NCBI GenBank assembly: GCA_041639705.1
Contig: JBEQBT010000107.1
Span: forward strand, 1-10,607
Direction of reading: 5' to 3'
DNA length: 10,607 nucleotides
DNA from: JARDZI01 sp041639705
GTDB lineage: Bacteria; Bacillota; Clostridia; Clostridiales; Caloramatoraceae
Shown here: positions 1-6,891 of the stretch, piece after piece
Layout of the letters: each line of letters starts with the position of its first letter
Numbering within the stretch: position 1 is the stretch's first letter
Notes under the pieces: model-generated
What the model saw: the letters and a program-made list of their open reading frames with translations, nothing else
What the model was told of the DNA's origin: nothing
Databases searched by the model: none
Program-made: the position numbers and the translations under genes

Positions 1-323
1 CCTACAAACATAATAATAGTTGGAGGATTGGTGGTTGTATTTAGTTTACTTTCTGTTTTCCCCATGAGTGCTATTAGTTCTTCGTTAACTATTTTTATAA
101 TGTGCTGACCTGGAGTCAAGCTTTCCATTACATCAGCGCCTACTGCTCTTTCGCTTACTACATTAATAAAATCCTTTACAACCTTATAGTTAACATCTGC
201 CTCAAGAAGTGCCATTTTGACTTCTCTCATTGCTTCCTTAACATCTTTTTCAGTTAACTTTCCTTTGTTTTTTAATTTTTTAAATGCAGATTGCAGTTTA
301 GAAGTTAACCCTTCAAAAGCCAT
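1..323 (-). CDS. ffh: Signal recognition particle GTPase Ffh, N-terminal part (cut by window edge)
   Basis: Only the first 107 codons lie in the window; the gene runs off the left edge. Ffh (SRP54) binds the SRP RNA and hydrophobic signal sequences of nascent chains, and docks with FtsY at the membrane. The translation begins MAFEGLTSKLQSAFKKLKNK, the usual start of the helical N domain, and carries the conserved ALLEADV stretch at residues 39-45. It stops at IIMFVG, just before the expected P-loop of the G domain, so the GTPase motifs and the M domain are not visible. The ATG at 323 has an AGGAGG site at 331-336, seven bases upstream. It follows ylxM by 14 bases, so the two are almost certainly co-transcribed. 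Identification is secure from the N domain and the ftsY-ylxM-ffh order. Confidence 0.95.
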   Translation of the reverse strand, partial: MAFEGLTSKLQSAFKKLKNKGKLTEKDVKEAMREVKMALLEADVNYKVVKDFINVVSERAVGADVMESLTPGQHIIKIVNEELIALMGKTESKLNTTTNPPTIIMFV

Positions 324-337
324 TCCAAACCCTCCTA

Positions 338-673
338 TTACATTTCGATAATTTCATCTACTAAAGCTATTGCCCTATTCAAATCATCCTTAGGATTATA
401 GTTTATCAATATTTTTTTAATGTCCATAAGTTTTTCCTTCTGCAATAGAAATCTATTTATAAGTCCAAGTTCCATTTCATATTTTCTTAAAATTTTTTCA
501 CTTCTCTTTATTATGTCAAATGCTGCCTGTCTTGAAGTGTGAAGTTCTTCTGAAATTTCCCCCAGGGACATATCTTCTTCAAAATAATAGGACATAACCT
601 GCTTTTGCTTTTCAGTTAGTAAGGCACCATAAAAATCAAGATGTAAAGACATTTCACTAATTTTATCTATCAT
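338..673 (-). CDS. ylxM: YlxM-type helix-turn-helix SRP accessory protein
   Basis: Small 111-residue protein of the YlxM/p13 family, which is encoded just upstream of ffh in many Firmicutes and has been linked to SRP function. Sequence signs are LDFYGALLTEKQ near residues 12-23, then a sigma-like helix-turn-helix with SLGEISEEL and TSRQAAFDIIKRSEK, and a charged helical C-terminus. I chose the ATG at 673 (MIDKISEMSLHLDFYG) because its length and N-terminus match the family and an AAGGGA site lies 10 bases upstream. An in-frame codon farther upstream has no good ribosome site, and the ATG at 652 (MSLHLDFYG) is a weaker alternative. It has its own strong promoter candidate at 693-721. The family role in regulating or assisting SRP is only partly understood; nothing here refines it. 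Confidence 0.9.
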   Translation of the reverse strand: MIDKISEMSLHLDFYGALLTEKQKQVMSYYFEEDMSLGEISEELHTSRQAAFDIIKRSEKILRKYEMELGLINRFLLQKEKLMDIKKILINYNPKDDLNRAIALVDEIIEM

Positions 674-692
674 TTTAACACATCCCTTAATG

Positions 693-721
693 ATAATAGC
701 AAAATTTTTATATGGTGTCAA
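693..721 (-). promoter_or_regulatory. Near-consensus SigA promoter for ylxM-ffh
   Basis: On the minus strand TTGACA (721-716) is followed by a 17-base spacer and TATTAT (698-693): a perfect -35, the optimal spacing and one mismatch in the -10. It sits in the 103-base gap between ftsY and ylxM and points at ylxM. A start about seven bases downstream falls near 686-688, giving a leader of only 13-15 bases, with the AAGGGA ribosome site at the very 5' end of the RNA. This suggests ylxM-ffh can be expressed independently of smc-ftsY. It is judged by eye only. Confidence 0.62.
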
Positions 722-776
722 GTACTTTTACTTAACATATAAAAAACTTAGAATATGTGCTGTTAAAAACCTAAAA

Positions 777-1682
777 TCAAAATATTGCATCTACAAATGC
801 TTTAGGGTCAAATTCCTGTAAATCATCTATACCTTCTCCTACTCCAATCATCTTAACAGGTATACTTAATTCATCGTTTATTGCAATAACAACTCCGCCC
901 TTTGCAGTTCCATCAAGCTTAGTCAATATGAGTCCATTTACATCAGCAACTTCAATAAATTCCTTCGCTTGAAGTAGTGCATTCTGTCCAGTGGTTGAAT
1001 CAAGTACTAGTAAGGTTTCTCTATATGCATTTGTATATTCTCGATCAACTACCCTATTAATTTTTCTTAGTTCCTCCATAAGATTTTTTTTGTTATGAAG
1101 TCTCCCTGCAGTATCACATATTAATATATCAATATTTTTTGCCTTTGCAGATTGTATAGCATCATATATTACCGCAGCTGGGTCTGAGCCTTCCTTATGC
1201 TTAATAACCTCAACACCAGCTCTCTGACCCCATATTTCTAGCTGATCAATAGCTGCAGCTCGGAATGTATCTCCAGCTGCAAGCATCACTTTATATCCTT
1301 CATTTTTTAAATGAAATGCAATTTTTCCAATTGATGTTGTCTTTCCTACTCCATTAACCCCAACAACCATATAAACTGCTGGTGTTCTCTCTGGAATAAT
1401 ATTCTTCGTCTCGTTTCCAGTAATTTCAACAATTATTTCCTTTATCAATTCTTTTACCTTATCAGCTTCGTTTATTTTTCTTTCTTTTATTCTTTTTCTA
1501 AGCATTTCAATTATTTTAGTTGTAGTTTTTACCCCAATATCAGAAGTAATCAATATTTCCTCAAGCTCTTCAAACAACTCTTCATCTATATTTTTATTAA
1601 AGCTTAATAAATTTTCAACCTTTTCAGTAATATTATTTCTTGTTTTAGATAAGCCTTCTTTTAATTTATCAAGCCAGCTCAT
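777..1682 (-). CDS. ftsY: Signal recognition particle receptor FtsY
   Basis: SRP receptor GTPase, 301 residues. It forms a heterodimer with Ffh at the cytoplasmic membrane, and reciprocal GTP hydrolysis hands the ribosome-nascent chain to SecYEG. The N-terminus MSWLDKLKEGLSKTR is an amphipathic helix expected to touch the membrane. There is no long acidic A domain, as usual in Firmicutes, so this is essentially an NG protein. The N domain spans about 1-95. G-domain motifs are all present: GVNGVGKTT (108-116), DTFRAAA (138-144), DTAGR (190-194), TKLDG (254-258) and GVGE (280-283). The ATG at 1682 has an AGGAGG site at 1692-1697 lying inside the end of smc. The first 14 bases overlap smc, suggesting translational coupling. 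Very secure. Confidence 0.98.
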   Translation of the reverse strand: MSWLDKLKEGLSKTRNNITEKVENLLSFNKNIDEELFEELEEILITSDIGVKTTTKIIEMLRKRIKERKINEADKVKELIKEIIVEITGNETKNIIPERTPAVYMVVGVNGVGKTTSIGKIAFHLKNEGYKVMLAAGDTFRAAAIDQLEIWGQRAGVEVIKHKEGSDPAAVIYDAIQSAKAKNIDILICDTAGRLHNKKNLMEELRKINRVVDREYTNAYRETLLVLDSTTGQNALLQAKEFIEVADVNGLILTKLDGTAKGGVVIAINDELSIPVKMIGVGEGIDDLQEFDPKAFVDAIF

Positions 1683-4600
1683 TTCTAAATTCCTCCTTTA
1701 ATCTTAATGATATCATTTTAGACACGCCTTTTTCTTCCATTGTAACACCATATAGAGCATCCGCAACAGCCATTGAACCTTTTCTATGGGTTATCATTAT
1801 AAACTGAGTGTTAGTTGAATATTCCTTTAAAAATTTAGAAAATCTGTTTACATTTGCATCATCTAATGCAGCTTCTATTTCATCTAACACACAAAATGGA
1901 GAGGGTTTCATTTTAAGAATAGCAAACACAAGTGCTATTGCGGCAAGTCCTCTCTCACCACCAGATAGCAATGACAAGCTTTGAAGCTTTTTACCTGGTG
2001 GCTGAACAATGATTTCGATTCCAGTATTTAATACGTCATCTCCCTCAAGTTTCAAATCAGCATATCCACCTCCAAATAGTTCCTTGAATGTTGAGCTAAA
2101 GTGATCTCTAATGATTCTAAAGCCATCAATGAATTGTATCTCCATTTTCTTAGTAATTTCATCAATCATGGTAAGAAGTGTTTCCTCTGCACTGCATAAA
2201 TCTTCCTTTTGTAAAGTTAAGAAATTATATCTTTCAGTAACTCGTTTGTATTCTTCAATAGAATTAACATTAACATCTCCAAGCTCTTTTATTCTGGTTT
2301 TCAGTACGGTTAACCTTTTATTTGCTTCTGTCATGTTACTAAGTGTTCTTCTATATTTAACCGCTTGAGCAATACTTAACTCATACTCATCCCATAATTT
2401 ATTAACATACATCTCTATTTCTGCTTCAAGCTTTGATGTTGACATCTCAAATTTATGTATTGACAACACCACTGAGTTTATTTCCTCTTCCATGTTTTTT
2501 AGGCATTTTTCCTTATACTCAATATTATCAGATTGAGCTTTTATATTTTCATCAATACTTGCTGCTCTGTTTTTAATTAATTCAATGTTATTTCTAATTT
2601 CATATATTTCATTAGAGTTTTCTAAAATATCATTAATTGTAACCTGAGTTTTTACTTGATTTTCTTCAATTGCTTCCTTATAGCTGCAGATTTTTTCATA
2701 AAAACTATTTCTCTCAGTTTGGAGCTTTAGTATCTTATTTTCAACAGACTCAATGGATTTATTAATTTCAGCAGCTAGTATTTTTTCCTTTGTTATATCC
2801 TGCCAAATACTTTCTTTTTCTGATTGGTAATTCTTTTGTTCTGTTTGAAGCTTCTCTATTTCTTTTTCAACTTCTAAATGATTTAAGTTTATTTTATCAA
2901 GTTCTATACTATTACTTTTTAAAAATTCATCATTAGCCATTAGTTGATTTTCAATATGAAGAATTTCTACATTTATATCCTTGATTTCTTCATTATAAGA
3001 ATTCAACTGCTCATTTAAAACTTTGATTCTATTTTGTTCAGTTTGAAGGTTAACAGTTATATTTTGAATATCTTTACTAATAATATTTTGAAAACTTCTA
3101 TTTGTAGTTATTTCATTGGAATTATTTACCAGATTACCTTCAATAACATAAAGATTATTCTTTTCATTTTCAACTCTGCTCAGGAGTTCACCAATTTCAT
3201 TTTTTCTTGAAAAAATACCACTACCCTTTGAATTAATGCTTCCCCCGGTAAATGATCCTCCTGTATTAATAATATCACCATCTAGAGTTACTATTCTAAA
3301 TGAATAATCAATTGATTTTGCTATTACTCCTGCATTTTCCAGATTGTCGCATACTAATACCCTTCCCAGTAAACTTGACAATATATTCTTAAATTTATTA
3401 TCAAAGCTTACAATCTCAGAAGCAATTCCAAGATATCCCTTTGTATTTGTTACCCCTTTATTTAAATTTATCACTCTCGGTTTTATAGTTGAAAGAGGAA
3501 GAAAGGTTGCTCTACCTTGGTTATTCTTTTTTAAAAAGTTTATAAGCATTCCTGCTGTTTGTTCATTATCTACAACAATGTTCTGAACTGCAGGACCCAG
3601 TGCAATTTCAAGTGCAGTTTCATATCCCTTTGGTACAGAAATTAAATCACTTACTACTCCATATACTCTTTTATCCCCATTGTAACTATTTATGACACTC
3701 TTAACTGCTCTATTAAATCCCTCCATGTCCTTTTCCATATCGATAAGAGTATTATGTCTAGCTTCAATAGTTTTTAACTTATCAAAGGTTTGGTTTCTTA
3801 TACTTGTAAGTTTCTTGTTTTCATCCTCTAAAAGTGCGACTTTATTTATTACTATTTCATACTCACCTTTTAATTTTTCAATCTTTTTGTTGTCCTCTTC
3901 AATAATCTTTTCATACTTTGTAATCTCACCAGTCAAATTTTCAAAGGCTTCTTTTTTTGTTTTTTCATCTTTTTCAAGCTGTTTTTTTCTATTATTAAGA
4001 TTATCAATCATTACTTTAGAAGTATTAATTTTATTATTTAAATGAGAAACATTTTTTAACAATTGAATAGCTTCAGATTTATTATTCTCCATTAATTCCT
4101 CATGCTCTAAGGATTTCCGATTTACTATCTCAAACCTCTTGTTAATACTATCCAGCTCTTTTTTTCTTTCTTTCAATTCCATTTCTGTATTCTCTTTTTC
4201 ATTTAAGAATACAGCTTCTTCCATACCCAAATTACTAATTAAACCCTCTAACTCAAATGACTCTCTCTCAAGTCTTTCTTTTTCCTTAATGAAATTTTCT
4301 CTTCTTTCTTCTAAAAGCTTAAGGCTTCCCTGTCTATTTTCTAGAATCTTTTCTGCTTCAAATTTATTATTATTTGTACACTCAAATTCATTTTCTAATG
4401 TCTTTAACTTAACCTTCAAGCTCTCTATTTCAACTACAAGTTCCTGTTTATTCTTATCATAATTATTTTTGCTTTGGCATAACTCCTGGATATTTCCATT
4501 TATTTTATCAAGTTTTGACTTTGAAGCTTCAAAATTGGTTAATATGATACTTATCTCTAATTCCTTTAACTCCTCTCTTAAATCCAAGTACTCTCTTGCT

Positions 4601-5232
4601 ACCTTGGATTGCTCCATAAGAGGTTCTATTTGTTCCTGAAGCTCATTTATAATATCAGTAATTCTAGCAAGGTTTTGTTTCGTATTATCTAATTTCTTTT
4701 CAGCTTCTAGTTTTCTTACTTTATACTTAACAATGCCGGCTGCTTCTTCAAAAATATTTCTTCTATCTTCAGATTTTGTACTTAATATTTCATCTATTTT
4801 ACCCTGACCTATTAGTGAATAGCCATCCTTTCCAATACCTGTATCCATGAATAATTCAACTATATCCTTAAGCCTGCATGGACTATTATTAAATAGATAC
4901 TCACTCTCACCAGATCTATATAGTCTTCTGGTAACTGTTATTTCACTATAATCAAATGGAAGAACACCACTTGTATTATCTATGGTCAATAATACTTCAG
5001 CACATCCTAAGGATTTTCTGTTCTCTGTACCTGCAAATATTACATCTTCCATCTTTCCACCACGAAGTGTTTTTGCACTCTGCTCGCCTAAAACCCATCT
5101 AATAGCATCTGAAATATTACTTTTTCCACTACCGTTTGGTCCAACTATAGCTGTAATTCCTTCTCCGAATTCTAAATCTACCTTTTCAGCAAAGGATTTA
5201 AAACCTCTTACCTCAATTCTTTTTAGATACAT
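1669..5232 (-). CDS. smc: Chromosome segregation ATPase SMC
   Basis: Full-length 1187-residue SMC, close to the usual bacterial size. With ScpA and ScpB (not in this window) it forms the condensin ring that organises and helps separate chromosomes. Domain order: Walker A GPNGSGKSN (31-39); Q-loop region GQGKIDEIL (142-150); first coiled coil from about 165 to 510; globular hinge about 520-670, rich in glycine at its end (GGSFTGGS); returning coiled coil to about 1020; C-terminal head with the signature LSGGER (from 1089) and Walker B FCVLDEIEAALD (catalytic Glu about 1118), then a D-loop and ITHRKGSM switch. I chose the ATG at 5232 (MYLKRIEVRGFKSF, the family start) with a GGGGGAG site four bases upstream; an in-frame extension to 5271 lacks a ribosome site. 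The TGA stop lies inside ftsY. The leader holds a promoter and a terminator-like hairpin. Confidence 0.98.
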   Translation of the reverse strand: MYLKRIEVRGFKSFAEKVDLEFGEGITAIVGPNGSGKSNISDAIRWVLGEQSAKTLRGGKMEDVIFAGTENRKSLGCAEVLLTIDNTSGVLPFDYSEITVTRRLYRSGESEYLFNNSPCRLKDIVELFMDTGIGKDGYSLIGQGKIDEILSTKSEDRRNIFEEAAGIVKYKVRKLEAEKKLDNTKQNLARITDIINELQEQIEPLMEQSKVAREYLDLREELKELEISIILTNFEASKSKLDKINGNIQELCQSKNNYDKNKQELVVEIESLKVKLKTLENEFECTNNNKFEAEKILENRQGSLKLLEERRENFIKEKERLERESFELEGLISNLGMEEAVFLNEKENTEMELKERKKELDSINKRFEIVNRKSLEHEELMENNKSEAIQLLKNVSHLNNKINTSKVMIDNLNNRKKQLEKDEKTKKEAFENLTGEITKYEKIIEEDNKKIEKLKGEYEIVINKVALLEDENKKLTSIRNQTFDKLKTIEARHNTLIDMEKDMEGFNRAVKSVINSYNGDKRVYGVVSDLISVPKGYETALEIALGPAVQNIVVDNEQTAGMLINFLKKNNQGRATFLPLSTIKPRVINLNKGVTNTKGYLGIASEIVSFDNKFKNILSSLLGRVLVCDNLENAGVIAKSIDYSFRIVTLDGDIINTGGSFTGGSINSKGSGIFSRKNEIGELLSRVENEKNNLYVIEGNLVNNSNEITTNRSFQNIISKDIQNITVNLQTEQNRIKVLNEQLNSYNEEIKDINVEILHIENQLMANDEFLKSNSIELDKINLNHLEVEKEIEKLQTEQKNYQSEKESIWQDITKEKILAAEINKSIESVENKILKLQTERNSFYEKICSYKEAIEENQVKTQVTINDILENSNEIYEIRNNIELIKNRAASIDENIKAQSDNIEYKEKCLKNMEEEINSVVLSIHKFEMSTSKLEAEIEMYVNKLWDEYELSIAQAVKYRRTLSNMTEANKRLTVLKTRIKELGDVNVNSIEEYKRVTERYNFLTLQKEDLCSAEETLLTMIDEITKKMEIQFIDGFRIIRDHFSSTFKELFGGGYADLKLEGDDVLNTGIEIIVQPPGKKLQSLSLLSGGERGLAAIALVFAILKMKPSPFCVLDEIEAALDDANVNRFSKFLKEYSTNTQFIMITHRKGSMAVADALYGVTMEEKGVSKMISLRLKEEFRNELA

Positions 5233-5293
5233 ACAGCTCCCCCTCTTATGGATATCTATTGCTAAGAACAACTTACCTAGCTTTTAATTTGCT

Positions 5294-5321
5294 ATAATAG
5301 CTATTTTAATAAAATCTACAA
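5294..5321 (-). promoter_or_regulatory. Weak possible second promoter for smc
   Basis: TTGTAG (5321-5316), a 16-base spacer and TATTAT (5299-5294) on the minus strand. The -35 matches consensus at only three of six positions, so this could easily be chance in such AT-rich DNA. It is listed because it lies downstream of the terminator-like hairpin at 5345-5378. If real, it would let smc be transcribed regardless of that hairpin, with a leader of about 55 bases. Confidence 0.22.
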
Positions 5322-5344
5322 AATACCTATACATATGAAATATT

Positions 5345-5378
5345 AAAAAGAGATCTACCCGGGTGGATAAATCCCTTC
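5345..5378 (-). terminator. Terminator-like hairpin in the smc leader (attenuator or tandem terminator)
   Basis: Read as minus-strand RNA, 5375-5365 pairs with 5360-5350 over 11 continuous positions including three G-U wobbles. The loop is ACCC, and three further A-U or G-U pairs extend the base to 5378/5347. Five U residues follow directly (5349-5345). This is the layout of an intrinsic terminator. The wobble pairs become A-C mismatches on the other strand, so the structure favours minus-strand RNA. It starts only about 15 bases after the start site predicted from the promoter at 5400-5428, and about 110 bases before the smc ATG. It may terminate part of the smc transcripts, yield a short RNA of about 50 bases, or act as a backup terminator for readthrough from spoVS. 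Confidence 0.55.
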
Positions 5379-5399
5379 AAAATTCGAACTCCTTTTTTA

Positions 5400-5428
5400 A
5401 TAATAAAATTTATTTTATTCATTGTCAA
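5400..5428 (-). promoter_or_regulatory. Near-consensus SigA promoter for smc-ftsY
   Basis: TTGACA (5428-5423), a 17-base spacer and TATTAT (5405-5400) on the minus strand: perfect -35, optimal spacing, one -10 mismatch. It lies just after the spoVS terminator and points at smc. The predicted start is near 5393, giving a leader of about 160 bases. The box pattern is identical to the ylxM promoter candidate at 693-721. Location between a terminator and a long gene supports it; there are no start-site data. Confidence 0.68.
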
Positions 5429-5447
5429 CTTATTGATTAAAATATCA

Positions 5448-5470
5448 AAAGGCCTGCGATGCAGGCCTTT
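5448..5470 (-). terminator. Intrinsic terminator after spoVS
   Basis: A perfect 10-base inverted repeat (AAAGGCCTGC and its complement) with a 3-base loop lies 14 bases past the spoVS stop. On the minus strand the GC-rich stem core is followed by UUUU, then GAUAUUUU. It probably ends the fab-rnc-spoVS transcript and insulates smc. The U-run is short, so some readthrough is possible. On the other strand it is followed by UUU only, and no gene points at it from that side. Confidence 0.8.
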
Positions 5471-5484
5471 GATTATAACTTCTA

Positions 5485-5745
5485 TTATCTTGGTTCAACA
5501 ATAAACTTGATTGCAGTTCTTTCTTCCCCTTCAATCATAATTTCAGCGAAAGCAGGAATAACAACCAAATCGATTCCATTAGGTGCTACAAAACCTCTTG
5601 TAATTGCTATTGCTTTAACAGCTTGATTTACTGCGCCTGCTCCAACAGCTTGTAACTCCGCAGTAGCTCTTTCTCTTAAAACTGCTGCAAGAGCCCCTGC
5701 TACGGCCTTTGGTTGAGATTGAGCAGATACCTTTAATATTTCCAT
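5485..5745 (-). CDS. spoVS: Stage V sporulation protein S (SpoVS)
   Basis: An 86-residue protein, the same length as Bacillus subtilis SpoVS and very similar along its whole length: MEILKVSAQSQPKAVAGALA at the start, then an internal QAVGAGAVNQAVKAIAITRG segment, and IKFIVEPR at the end. SpoVS folds as a small Alba-like domain. In B. subtilis it is SigH-dependent and needed for spore coat assembly and core dehydration; its biochemical action is not well defined. The ATG at 5745 has a GGAGGAGGAG site at 5752-5761; the only longer in-frame start (TTG, 5763) overlaps that site and is rejected. The gene follows the radical SAM gene by 45 bases, is preceded by a SigH-like promoter at 5791-5819 and is followed by a terminator, so it can form its own short transcript. 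This is the best evidence that the host forms spores. Confidence 0.95.
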   Translation of the reverse strand: MEILKVSAQSQPKAVAGALAAVLRERATAELQAVGAGAVNQAVKAIAITRGFVAPNGIDLVVIPAFAEIMIEGEERTAIKFIVEPR

Positions 5746-5790
5746 CAACAACTCCTCCTCCAATAACTTTTATGTAGGTTATGTAGTTTA

Positions 5791-5819
5791 TTATTCTATG
5801 TATCCTTTGAAATTCCTTC
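5791..5819 (-). promoter_or_regulatory. SigH-type promoter for spoVS
   Basis: On the minus strand GAAGGAATT (5819-5811), an 11-base spacer and ATAGAATAA (5799-5791) fit, at every position, the B. subtilis SigH consensus as I recall it (RNAGGAWWW, 11-12 bases, RNNGAATWW). The sequence is also the last codons and stop of the radical SAM gene. The predicted start near 5784 would give a leader of about 39 bases before spoVS. In B. subtilis spoVS is a known SigH gene, which raises the likelihood that the match is functional. AT-rich DNA yields chance GAAT boxes, so it remains a prediction. Confidence 0.6.
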
Positions 5820-6891
5820 TTTTCTTAACAATATTTACATATTCATTTGTCGACATCATTATTTGTTTTTCGCCATCACTTATTACTATTGAACCCTTTT
5901 CCCAATTGTAGTCTTGTCGTATTTTGATTTTTTTTGACGCATAAAACTTCATCTTGTTATAAAATATTTTTTTCCCATTTGCATAAAGCTTAGAAATATC
6001 TTTAGGATATACGCTAATTATTAACTCTTTTGAATTAATAAAATGCTTTTCTATAACTGTACTTATCATATCATTTAGAATTGTTGATTCAACTAACTCC
6101 CTAAATGCAGGATGAAACGGACCTCCAATTACATCCCTACCTATATTTATTTCTTCTGTAGGTTGAAGCCCTATTCTTATGATTTGTATATTTTCGTTCA
6201 TAAATTCTATATATAGTTTTTTAGAAATTTCAACTGCATCATCTACAGAAAGTGGTTTATAAAAACCTTTATTATACATATACTCCATATATGTATCTCG
6301 TATCACCAGAGCTGGATAAATTCTCACAAAATCAGGTTTCAACTTTATAATTTCATTGGCTGTGTATAAATCCTTTTCTTCACTATCTCCAGGCAGTCCT
6401 AACATCATTTGGAGTCCAAGCTTTACATTATATTTTTTAATCAGTATGGAAGCATTAATAACATCCTCTGAACTGTGCCCTCTTTCAGATAATTTTAATA
6501 CCTCATCGTCCATAGATTGAACACCTAGTTCAATTACTCCGACATTGTACTTGACTAAATTATCTAGTATGTATGGATTTATATAGTCAGGTCTGGTTGA
6601 AAGTCTAATGGCATCAATTTTTCCATTAATATATGCTTCCTTTGCTGCCTGCATTAGTTCATTTTGATAATCTATTGGTATGCCTGTAAAACTTCCACCA
6701 AAAAAAGATACCTCAATATATGAATTTTCTCTATTGATTGTTTCAAGATATTCATTGATTGTCTGGACTACATCATTATATCTAATCTCTTTTTCTACTC
6801 CTGTTATTCTCTTTTGATTGCAAAATATACAATCATGAGGGCAGCCCTTATGAGGAACAAATATTGGTATTATATAGTAATTCCTATTCAA
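5791..6891 (-). CDS. Elp3-like radical SAM protein without acetyltransferase domain
   Basis: About 366 residues. The N-terminal radical SAM core has the iron-sulfur motif CPHDCIFC (Cys at about 17, 21 and 24 from the chosen start), the SAM-binding FFGGSFTG (about 63-70), RLSTRPDYI, ELGVQSMDDEVL and GLQMMLGLPGD, all typical of the Elp3/YhcC branch of radical SAM enzymes. True Elp3 proteins are about 500 residues or more and end in a GNAT acetyltransferase domain; here only about 100 residues of unassigned C-terminus follow, so acetyl transfer is not expected. tRNA modification is a reasonable guess from family resemblance, but the substrate is unknown. Start choice is uncertain: AGGAG (6905-6901) abuts a TTG at 6900, is three bases from a GTG at 6897 and nine from a TTG at 6891. 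I prefer 6891 for spacing and because the product then begins MNRNYYIIPIFVPH. The start overlaps the end of rnc by eight bases. Confidence 0.88.
   Translation of the reverse strand: MNRNYYIIPIFVPHKGCPHDCIFCNQKRITGVEKEIRYNDVVQTINEYLETINRENSYIEVSFFGGSFTGIPIDYQNELMQAAKEAYINGKIDAIRLSTRPDYINPYILDNLVKYNVGVIELGVQSMDDEVLKLSERGHSSEDVINASILIKKYNVKLGLQMMLGLPGDSEEKDLYTANEIIKLKPDFVRIYPALVIRDTYMEYMYNKGFYKPLSVDDAVEISKKLYIEFMNENIQIIRIGLQPTEEINIGRDVIGGPFHPAFRELVESTILNDMISTVIEKHFINSKELIISVYPKDISKLYANGKKIFYNKMKFYASKKIKIRQDYNWEKGSIVISDGEKQIMMSTNEYVNIVKKRRNFKGYIE

Noticed and set aside
732..766. TTAACATAT ... ATATGTGCTGTTAA inverted repeat between ftsY and ylxM
   Set aside because: Short, interrupted, wholly AT-rich and without a U-tract on the minus strand; not convincing as a terminator.
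3374..3379. TTGACA on the plus strand inside smc
   Set aside because: No convincing correctly spaced -10 box and no plus-strand gene downstream.
3692..4462. Plus-strand open frames opposite smc, rich in Ser, Phe and Leu
   Set aside because: They are the antisense of the Lys/Glu-rich coiled coil, have no ribosome sites and resemble no protein family.
5351..5366. Adjacent AGATCT and CCCGGG restriction-type palindromes, resembling a cloning polylinker
   Set aside because: They are explained by the terminator-like stem of the smc leader, and no other vector sequence surrounds them.
5378..5392. GTTCGAAT stretch recalling a tRNA T-loop
   Set aside because: No flanking T-stem, anticodon arm or acceptor stem can be built around it.
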